Assembly (NCBI GenBank): GCA_026417675.1
Contig: JAOACV010000128.1
Coordinates: 1-6,937 of the forward strand
Reading direction: 5' to 3'
DNA length: 6,937 nt
Source of the DNA: Verrucomicrobiia bacterium
Lineage (GTDB): Bacteria; Verrucomicrobiota; Verrucomicrobiia; CAIQCK01
Shown: in pieces, positions 1 through 6,937 of the stretch
Numbering within the stretch: the stretch's first letter is position 1
Layout of the letters: each line of letters opens with the position of its first letter
Notes under the pieces: model-generated
What the model was told of the DNA's origin: nothing
Databases searched by the model: none
Seen by the model: only the letters and a program-made list of their open reading frames with translations
Program-made: the position numbers and the translations under genes

Positions 1-1763
1 CCCTGGGCGCGTTGTTTGGCGGCGGCACCACATGCAGCGCGCTTTATCACGGCGAGAACGGGTTGAGCGAGGCCGACGTGCTCGACATGGCCACGCGCGA
101 CCCGGCGGGCCGGCTGGTGGACGCATGGAACACGCCGGGCTGCCGCCACGGCACGCTGTCCAACCCTCGCTACCTTGACTACATCCTGCGCTGGTGCCGC
201 TCGCAGATGGACGCCGGGGCGGATTATCTGTTCATGGACGAGCACAATGCCGCTCTGGAAAGACGCGAGGGCTACGACGACTACTCGCTGCGCGACTTCC
301 GCGACTATCTGCTGCGCGCCTACTGCGCCGGACTAGGCTGGAGTCGAACCGACGCGCGTTGGCGGGAAAAACTCGGCGTGGACCCCGCAGACCGTGAACT
401 GTGTTCCGACGGAACGCTGGCGAGTTTCGATTACCGCGTCTTCCTGCGACGGCGTGGCCTGGCGGAGCAACCGCGCTCAATCCGGAACCCCTTTCTGGCC
501 GACTGGCAGAAGTTTCGCGCTGAGCGCGACGAGCGGGCGTGGAAGAAACTGACCGACAGCATCCGCGACTATGCGCGCAGCAAGGGCCGGCGCGTGCTCA
601 TCAGCGCCAACGGCCTCGCCAAGTTCGTGGACTTGCAAGTCCTCGGCGTGTGGGGCCTCTGGCGCGTGAAAGACGACCGCGTGGACCTCGCCGAATCACA
701 AATGCACGAGTGGCATGCCGTCGTGCGGTGCGGCCGGGCCGTGGCGGAACGCAAGGTGCCCGTGGTGTTCTTCCACGACTGGGGCTTCATGGGGTTCCCG
801 TGGCTGAAGGTGCCCCCGTCGGATCGCGAACTCTGGATGCGGGTGCGCGGCGCGGAGATTTACGCCGCGGGCGGCTTCTTCGCCTTCCCGGTCACCGGAC
901 CGTTCGGCTGCGACGCGCTCAAAGACGGCACGCTGGGCACGATGGCCCGCCTGACGCAATTCTACTCCGCGCACAAAGAGATTTTTCTCCGCGCGCAACC
1001 GCTGGCGATGGACTGCATCGAGTCGAACGCGCCGCAGTTGAGCACCGCGCTCTGGACGCGCGCGCAGCCGCCGGCGGTGATCCTGCACGTCATCAACCGC
1101 GCCACCGACGGCGGGCGATTGCGTCGGCGGGAAACCATCACGCTGGACGTGCCGACAACAGTCATGCCGGAGCGCGTCACTGTCCTGTCGCCCGACGAGG
1201 AACCGGCGCGCGCAAAGCTGCGGCGCTCGGGCGGCAAGGTCCGCGTGGACTTGACCGGCCTCGAAGCTCACAGCGTGATCATGCTCGACTATCGCAAGAT
1301 GCCCAAACTCTCGGTCAAGGGTGCCGCGCGCATCGTTCCCGGCCTGGGCTGGGAGCGGCCGACGCAAAACGAATACATCGTCCACACCGGCGGCGTGGTA
1401 AATGACGGCTGGAACTTGCAGAGCTATTTCCAAGGCCGGCTGCACGCTCATCTGCGCAACCCGCCGACGTTCATCGTCAACGCCCCTCAAGGCGGCAAAC
1501 TGCTCGTGCGCGTGCGCGCGGTGGCCAGGGCCGGCGCGCGGCTGGAGTTTCGCGTGGATGACAAGCTCGCGCAAACCGCCGACTTGCCCGACCGCGACGG
1601 CCGGAACGACGGCGAGGCGCAGGAGTATGCCGAGATCATCAGCTTCGCCATCCCTCCCGGCCAGCATCGCCTCGGCCTTGACAACACCGGCGGCGACTGG
1701 GCCAGACTCGACTGGCTGGAGTTTCAAGGCGTGTTTAAGGAACCCGCATTGCCCAAGAGGTAA
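1..1763 (+). CDS. Putative TIM-barrel glycoside-hydrolase-like protein with C-terminal beta-sandwich domains (5' partial)
   Basis: The reading frame is open from the left edge (first full codon at position 3) to a TAA at 1761-1763, so the true start and any signal peptide lie outside the window; the TTG at 12 is not a credible start. Residues below are counted from that TTG. Residues 1 to about 325 look like a TIM barrel: a strand ending in an acidic pair (YLFMDEHN, D76/E77), then a YSLRDFRDYL helix resembling the segment after the catalytic strand in GH42-like enzymes, later strands RRVLISAN (193-200), VDLAESQMHEW (224-234, E228) and VPVVFFHDWGF (249-259). Residues about 340-428 are beta-rich (VILHVINR), like the small beta domain that follows many hydrolase barrels. 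Residues about 430-575 resemble a galactose-binding-like or carbohydrate-binding beta sandwich (FIVNAPQGGKLLVRVRAV; LDNTGGDWARLDWLEF). I do not recognise a precise family and no substrate can be named. D76, E77 and E228 are candidate catalytic acids by inference only. It could be a non-catalytic barrel. It converges on the pyruvate dehydrogenase genes and is probably unrelated to them. Confidence 0.5.
   Translation, partial: LGALFGGGTTCSALYHGENGLSEADVLDMATRDPAGRLVDAWNTPGCRHGTLSNPRYLDYILRWCRSQMDAGADYLFMDEHNAALERREGYDDYSLRDFRDYLLRAYCAGLGWSRTDARWREKLGVDPADRELCSDGTLASFDYRVFLRRRGLAEQPRSIRNPFLADWQKFRAERDERAWKKLTDSIRDYARSKGRRVLISANGLAKFVDLQVLGVWGLWRVKDDRVDLAESQMHEWHAVVRCGRAVAERKVPVVFFHDWGFMGFPWLKVPPSDRELWMRVRGAEIYAAGGFFAFPVTGPFGCDALKDGTLGTMARLTQFYSAHKEIFLRAQPLAMDCIESNAPQLSTALWTRAQPPAVILHVINRATDGGRLRRRETITLDVPTTVMPERVTVLSPDEEPARAKLRRSGGKVRVDLTGLEAHSVIMLDYRKMPKLSVKGAARIVPGLGWERPTQNEYIVHTGGVVNDGWNLQSYFQGRLHAHLRNPPTFIVNAPQGGKLLVRVRAVARAGARLEFRVDDKLAQTADLPDRDGRNDGEAQEYAEIISFAIPPGQHRLGLDNTGGDWARLDWLEFQGVFKEPALPKR
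402..418. repeat. Short palindromic motif, copy 1, inside the glycoside-hydrolase-like gene
   Basis: A 17-base sequence containing the perfect inverted repeat GTTCC-GAC-GGAAC (403-415). It matches positions 1784-1801 except for one extra C in the second copy. Here it is read as codons for CSDGTL within the open frame, so it does not interrupt the gene. Whether this is a dispersed repeat or a chance match cannot be decided from one window. Confidence 0.35.
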
Positions 1764-1783
1764 GAAAGACCGCGTTCGGATAC

Positions 1784-1801
1784 TGTTCCCGACGGAACGC
1801 T
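1784..1801. repeat. Short palindromic motif, copy 2, in the convergent intergenic gap
   Basis: An 18-base near-copy of 402-418, located 20 bases after the stop codon of the plus-strand gene. It contains GTTCC (1785-1789), loop CGAC, GGAAC (1794-1798). An alternative and mutually exclusive pairing joins GCGTTC (1772-1777) to GAACGC (1795-1800). There is no T-run after it on the plus strand, so it is not a standard intrinsic terminator. It may be a small intergenic repeat or a weak 3'-end hairpin. Confidence 0.35.
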
Positions 1802-1820
1802 CTGCGCCATCATCCGGAAA

Positions 1821-1860
1821 GTGGGAGACTTCAACAACCTGCGAGCGGTTTGTTTCCCAT
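1821..1860 (+). terminator. Possible 3'-end stem-loop between convergent genes
   Basis: In plus-strand RNA, GUGGGAGAC (1821-1829) can pair with GUUUCCCAU (1852-1860) over nine pairs, two of them G-U wobbles. AACC (1836-1839) and GGUU (1847-1850) can extend the stem inside the loop. It lies in the 114-base gap between two converging genes, where transcription must end in both directions. No U-tract follows, and on the minus strand the wobbles become mismatches, so if it acts at all it would serve the plus-strand gene. It may be only a 3' structure associated with factor-dependent termination. Nothing else in 1764-1877 looks like a gene. Confidence 0.22.
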
Positions 1861-1877
1861 CTGTCAACCGTTACCCT

Positions 1878-3314
1878 TCAACCATTCCTACCGGTGCCGC
1901 GTATCTGTCCTAAATGCGTGCTGTGGCCGTAAAAGGCTTCGGCGGCTTCCATGAGGGTTTCGGCGAAGGTCGGGTGGGTGTGGATGGTCAGTTTCAGGTC
2001 GGAGGCAACAGCGCCCATTTCGATGGCCAGCGCGCCCTCGGCGATCGTTTCACCGGCGCTCACGCCAACGATGCCGACGCCGAGCACGCGCTCGGTGCGC
2101 GGGTCCACGATGAGTTTGGTCAGCCCCTCGTTGCGGCCCAGCGTGGTGGCGCGGCCGGAAGCGATCCACGGGTATTTGGCGACCTTGACGCTGCGGCCTT
2201 GGGCGAGCGCCTGTGTCTCGGTGAGGCCGCACCAAGCGACTTCGGGGTCGGTGAAGACGACGGCGGGAATGACCTTGGGATCGAACGCGGCGGGTTTGCC
2301 GGCGATGGTCTCGACGGCGACGCGCGCTTCGTGAGTGGCCTTGTGGGCGAGCATCGGTTCGCCCGCGCAATCGCCGACGGCGAAGATGTTCGGCTCAGTG
2401 GTCCGGCGCTGCACGTCCACCCTGACGAAACCTTTCGGGTCGAGCTGGACCTGCGTGTGTTCGAGACCAAGGTCCTGCGTGTTCGGCTTGCGGCCCACGG
2501 AGATCAGCACTTTGTCATAGACGCGCTTGGTGTCCTTGAGATCGAGCGCGGCCAGTTCGACCTCGACGCGGTCTTCCTGCGGCTCGAGTCGCGCGAGCCG
2601 GGTGCTGAGCAGAACTTCCTGAAACTTGTTCTTGAGTCGTTTCTGCAACGGTTCGACAAGGTCGCGGTCGGCGCCGGGCATCAGCGACGGCAGCATTTCC
2701 ACCACGGAGACCTTGGTGCCGAGGGTGGCATAGACCGAGCCGAGTTCGAGTCCGATGTAGCCGCCGCCGACCACCAGAAGGGTCTTGGGCACGTCGGGCA
2801 GTTCGATGGCGATGTTGGAGTTCATCACGCGGGGACCGAACGGAATGCCCGGCAGCGCCACCGGCTGCGAACCGGTCGCGATCACCGCGTAGTCGAACGC
2901 GACGCGCTCCTCGCTGCCGTCCTTCTTTGTGATCAGCGCGGTCCTGGCGTCGAGGAACCGTCCGCGGCCCTGGATGAAGTTGACCTTGTTCTTCTTGACG
3001 AGCTGCGCGAGGCCGGCGGTGAGTTTGCCGATGACCTTGTTTTTCCAAGCGCGCACCTTGTCATTGTCAATCTTCGGTTCGCCAAAAGTGACGCCGCAGT
3101 CGGCCATCTCGCGCGTTTCCTCCACCACGCGCGCGATGTGCAGGAGCGTCTTGCTGGGGATGCAGCCGCGGTAGAGACATACGCCGCCGGGCGTCGGCGA
3201 CGGGTCCACCAGTGTGACCTGCATGCCGAGGTAAGCGGCGTGGAACGCCGCAGGATAGCCGCCGGGGCCTGCGCCAAGGACGAGGAGTCGGGGTTGGTTG
3301 GATGATTCGCTCAT
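1878..3314 (-). CDS. lpdA: Dihydrolipoyl dehydrogenase (E3 of the pyruvate dehydrogenase complex)
   Basis: Cytoplasmic FAD flavoprotein that reoxidises dihydrolipoyl groups on E2 and passes the electrons to NAD+. The 478-residue product has the usual family length. In order: FAD-binding GAGPGG (14-19); redox-active disulfide Cys46/Cys51 in GGVCLYRGCIPSK; NAD-binding VVGGGYIGLE (181-190); second FAD motif NIFAVGD (309-315); interface domain ending in HTHPTFAE, where His447 and Glu452 match the family's catalytic His-Glu pair. The usual Asn-Val between the disulfide cysteines is replaced by Tyr-Arg, which leaves the CxxxxC spacing intact. I chose the ATG at 3312-3314 (MSESSNQPRLL) because it places the FAD motif close to the N-terminus, as in the family; the frame stays open to 3431 but those 39 residues look like non-coding translation. 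The Shine-Dalgarno match upstream is weak (AAAAGA). It is last in the aceE-aceF-lpdA order and is separated from aceF by 170 bases. It may also serve other 2-oxoacid dehydrogenases, which is known for E3 in general. Confidence 0.96.
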   Translation of the reverse strand: MSESSNQPRLLVLGAGPGGYPAAFHAAYLGMQVTLVDPSPTPGGVCLYRGCIPSKTLLHIARVVEETREMADCGVTFGEPKIDNDKVRAWKNKVIGKLTAGLAQLVKKNKVNFIQGRGRFLDARTALITKKDGSEERVAFDYAVIATGSQPVALPGIPFGPRVMNSNIAIELPDVPKTLLVVGGGYIGLELGSVYATLGTKVSVVEMLPSLMPGADRDLVEPLQKRLKNKFQEVLLSTRLARLEPQEDRVEVELAALDLKDTKRVYDKVLISVGRKPNTQDLGLEHTQVQLDPKGFVRVDVQRRTTEPNIFAVGDCAGEPMLAHKATHEARVAVETIAGKPAAFDPKVIPAVVFTDPEVAWCGLTETQALAQGRSVKVAKYPWIASGRATTLGRNEGLTKLIVDPRTERVLGVGIVGVSAGETIAEGALAIEMGAVASDLKLTIHTHPTFAETLMEAAEAFYGHSTHLGQIRGTGRNG

Positions 3315-3330
3315 GATGGTTCTTTTAATA
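3315..3330 (-). promoter_or_regulatory. Weak ribosome-binding region and AT-rich leader of lpdA
   Basis: On the minus strand the bases just before the lpdA ATG read TATTAAAAGAACCATC. The only purine stretch is AAAAGA, about 6 bases from the ATG, a poor Shine-Dalgarno match. This patch is distinctly AT-rich against its G+C-rich surroundings, which would keep the start region unstructured. It could also contain a -10-like hexamer, but I see no convincing -35 partner at proper spacing, so I do not call a promoter. Confidence 0.35.
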
Positions 3331-3355
3331 ATTGAAGCGTCGCAGGCAGGGCCTG

Positions 3356-3410
3356 ACCGCCGGGCCGGACGATGGGTGTGGAAGGACGACGACTCGGCGT
3401 GCCCGGCGGT
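3356..3410 (-). other. Intercistronic inverted repeat between aceF and lpdA
   Basis: A perfect 10-base inverted repeat, ACCGCCGGGC (3356-3365) and GCCCGGCGGT (3401-3410), with a 35-base spacer. In the minus-strand transcript it would form a G+C-rich stem 41 bases before the lpdA start. No U-run follows the stem closely, so it is not a classical terminator. Possible roles by inference: partial attenuation, an RNA-processing or stability element that sets lpdA level relative to aceEF, or an operator. The rest of the 3315-3484 gap shows no credible small gene. Confidence 0.45.
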
Positions 3411-3484
3411 GGTTCCCGGCCAACTGCCCATTCAAGACAAAGGAAGGTTCGCAACCCGCAGCAATGGTGGATGCCGTTGTCACA

Positions 3485-4819
3485 TTATCCTTCCATCGAA
3501 AGCATCAACGGTTTCTCCATCGCCTCCACGATCCAGTGCAGGAAGCGCGCGCCGTCGGCGCCGTCCACGATGCGATGGTCGAAGGACAGCGACAGCGGCA
3601 TCAACAGGCGGGGCTCGAACGTGCCATGAGAAAACACCGGCTCCATCGTCGCGCGGCCCACGCCGAGGATGGCCACTTCGGGGAAGTTCACGATCGGCGT
3701 GAAGTAGGTCGTGCCGAGGCCGCCGAGGTTGGTGACGGTGAACGACGCGCCCTGCATGTCGTCGGGCGCGAGCTTGCCCGTGCGCGCTTTCTCGCTGAGA
3801 CGAGTCAGCTCGACGGCAATCTGGATGATGGTCTTCTTGTCTGCGTCGCGCAGGACGGGCACGAGCAGGCCGCGCGGCGTGTCCACGGCGACGCCGATGT
3901 GGTAGTAGCGTTTGAAGACGATCTCCTGTTTGGCGAGGTCAAGGCTCGCGTTGATGCGCGGGTGGGCCTTGAGCGCCGCCGCGACGACCTTGAGCAACAG
4001 GGCGGTGATGGTAAGCCTGCCGCCCGCCTCCTCGGCCTTGGCCTTGAACTCCTTGCGAACTTCCTCCAGACCGGTCACGTCGGCGCGCTCGAAGATCGTC
4101 ACATGCGGGATTTCCGACCAGCATAGGCTCATGTGGCGCGCCGTGGCGCGACGCACGCCGCTCATCGGTTCGCGGGAGACCTCGCCGAACTTGGTGAAGT
4201 CCGGCAGTTCAACCGGCGCCCGCGCCGAGATCGTCGTTGCGCGCTGTGCGGCGGTCTGGCGGACGTAGCTCTTGATGTCCTCGACGGAAATGCGTCCCCC
4301 GGGGCCTGTGCCGGTGACGTTGCGAATGTCCACGCCGACCTCGCGCGCAAACCGCCGCACAGACGGCGCGGCCGGCACAGCCTCGCGATCCTTGTCCAGC
4401 ACGGCCGGCGGCGGTGGCGGCGGCCCGGCAGGCTTCGCAAGAATCGCGGCGCCGGTCGGCGGCGCGGCGGGTTTTGCGAAGGACGCGGCAATGGGAGCCG
4501 GGGTTTTCACCGCGGCCTTCGGCGCGACTTTCGATTCCGCCGGGGCCGCGGGCGCCGAGGCCACCGCGGTTGCCGGGCCGGTTTGTTCCTCGACAGTCAG
4601 GATCACCTGGCCTGGCCTGATGGTATCGCCCTCGTTGACGTGAATCTGCGTGACCTTGCCGGCGAGGGGCGAGGGCACCTCGACGGTGGCTTTCTCGCTT
4701 TCGATCTCGAGGACGGGTTGCTCCTTTTGAATGATGTCGCCGAGCGAAACGAGCACCTGCAAGACTTCGGCGGACTTGATGTTCTCGCCCAGGTCGGGAA
4801 GTTTGAACAGAGTTGGCAT
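3485..4819 (-). CDS. aceF: Dihydrolipoyllysine-residue acetyltransferase (E2 of the pyruvate dehydrogenase complex)
   Basis: Core of the pyruvate dehydrogenase complex: it carries the acetyl group from E1 on a lipoyl arm and transfers it to CoA. The 444-residue product has a single N-terminal lipoyl domain (about 1-78) with the lipoylated lysine predicted at K43 in ESEKATVEV. An Ala/Pro-rich swinging linker follows (about 80-148, with a run of six prolines at 133-138). Next come the peripheral-subunit-binding domain (about 150-187, VRRFAREVGVDI to SVEDIKSYV) and the catalytic domain (about 205-444). The catalytic DHRIVDG motif holds His415 and Asp419. One lipoyl domain contrasts with three in E. 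coli AceF, but single-domain E2s are common elsewhere. The ATG at 4817-4819 has a good Shine-Dalgarno sequence and lies 14 bases after the aceE stop, so the two genes are almost certainly cotranscribed. Partnership with an AceE-type E1 supports pyruvate as the pathway substrate rather than 2-oxoglutarate or branched-chain acids. Confidence 0.96.
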   Translation of the reverse strand: MPTLFKLPDLGENIKSAEVLQVLVSLGDIIQKEQPVLEIESEKATVEVPSPLAGKVTQIHVNEGDTIRPGQVILTVEEQTGPATAVASAPAAPAESKVAPKAAVKTPAPIAASFAKPAAPPTGAAILAKPAGPPPPPPAVLDKDREAVPAAPSVRRFAREVGVDIRNVTGTGPGGRISVEDIKSYVRQTAAQRATTISARAPVELPDFTKFGEVSREPMSGVRRATARHMSLCWSEIPHVTIFERADVTGLEEVRKEFKAKAEEAGGRLTITALLLKVVAAALKAHPRINASLDLAKQEIVFKRYYHIGVAVDTPRGLLVPVLRDADKKTIIQIAVELTRLSEKARTGKLAPDDMQGASFTVTNLGGLGTTYFTPIVNFPEVAILGVGRATMEPVFSHGTFEPRLLMPLSLSFDHRIVDGADGARFLHWIVEAMEKPLMLSMEG

Positions 4820-4824
4820 GATCG

Positions 4825-4830
4825 TTCCTC
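4825..4830 (-). promoter_or_regulatory. Ribosome-binding site of aceF
   Basis: On the minus strand GAGGAA is followed by 5 bases (CGATC) and then the aceF ATG. This strong match fixes the aceF start and fits within the 14-base gap after the aceE stop codon. It is clearly stronger than the equivalent region before lpdA. Confidence 0.75.
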
Positions 4831-4833
4831 GGT

Positions 4834-6937
<2,104 letters not shown>

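Noticed and set aside
696..1727. A 343-codon minus-strand open frame inside the glycoside-hydrolase-like gene
   Set aside because: It is antisense to a frame with a coherent domain pattern, and its product looks like random G+C-rich translation.
1402..1932. A 176-codon plus-strand frame overlapping the end of the first gene and the start of the intergenic gap
   Set aside because: It is out of frame with the real gene over most of its length, is Ser/Pro/Arg/Thr-rich, and runs into the lpdA 3' end. It has no recognisable motif.
1914..3305. A 463-codon plus-strand open frame antisense to lpdA
   Set aside because: It lies entirely opposite an unmistakable lpdA. Its product has low-complexity, Arg/Asp/Gly/Ala-rich composition with no motif, as expected from the complement of a G+C-rich gene.
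3315..3431. N-terminal extension of lpdA by 39 residues
   Set aside because: The extension precedes the normal E3 start, crosses the inverted repeat, resembles neither family sequence nor a targeting peptide, and would give an unusually long protein.
3315..3484. A small gene or riboswitch in the aceF-lpdA gap
   Set aside because: No open frame with a ribosome-binding site is seen, and one stem with a 35-base spacer does not match any riboswitch architecture I know.

Overview
The window is a G+C-rich stretch of bacterial chromosome holding three complete or nearly complete metabolic genes on the minus strand and one partial, unrelated gene on the plus strand. I see no RNA gene, CRISPR array, insertion sequence, phage gene or attachment site. 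The organism cannot be fixed from this window. Homodimeric (AceE-type) pyruvate dehydrogenase next to a large, probably polysaccharide-directed protein in G+C-rich DNA would fit an environmental Gram-negative bacterium, possibly of the Verrucomicrobia/Planctomycetes group. That placement is a low-confidence inference.

Layout from left to right: (1) positions 1-1763, plus strand: the 3' part of a gene for a protein that looks like a TIM-barrel glycoside-hydrolase-type protein followed by two beta-rich domains; its 5' end lies outside the window. (2) 1764-1877: a convergent intergenic gap with two possible hairpins and a short palindromic sequence that also occurs inside the upstream gene. (3) 1878-3314, minus: lpdA, dihydrolipoyl dehydrogenase (E3). 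(4) 3315-3484: a 170-base intercistronic gap with a perfect 10-base inverted repeat and an AT-rich patch just before the lpdA start. (5) 3485-4819, minus: aceF, dihydrolipoyl acetyltransferase (E2) with one lipoyl domain. (6) 4834-6937, minus: aceE, pyruvate dehydrogenase E1, missing about its first 190 residues off the right edge.

Read on the minus strand the order is aceE, aceF, lpdA, the classical pyruvate dehydrogenase operon. E1 decarboxylates pyruvate with thiamine diphosphate and acetylates the E2 lipoyl arm, E2 passes the acetyl group to CoA, and E3 reoxidises the dihydrolipoyl arm with NAD+. All key catalytic residues that can be checked by eye are present in all three proteins, so the complex should be functional. 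The plus-strand gene converges on this operon and has no evident functional link to it.

Most of the window is ordinary central metabolism. I found no convincing undescribed system. The points most worth a second look are the unassigned plus-strand protein, the structured aceF-lpdA gap, and the duplicated palindromic motif.
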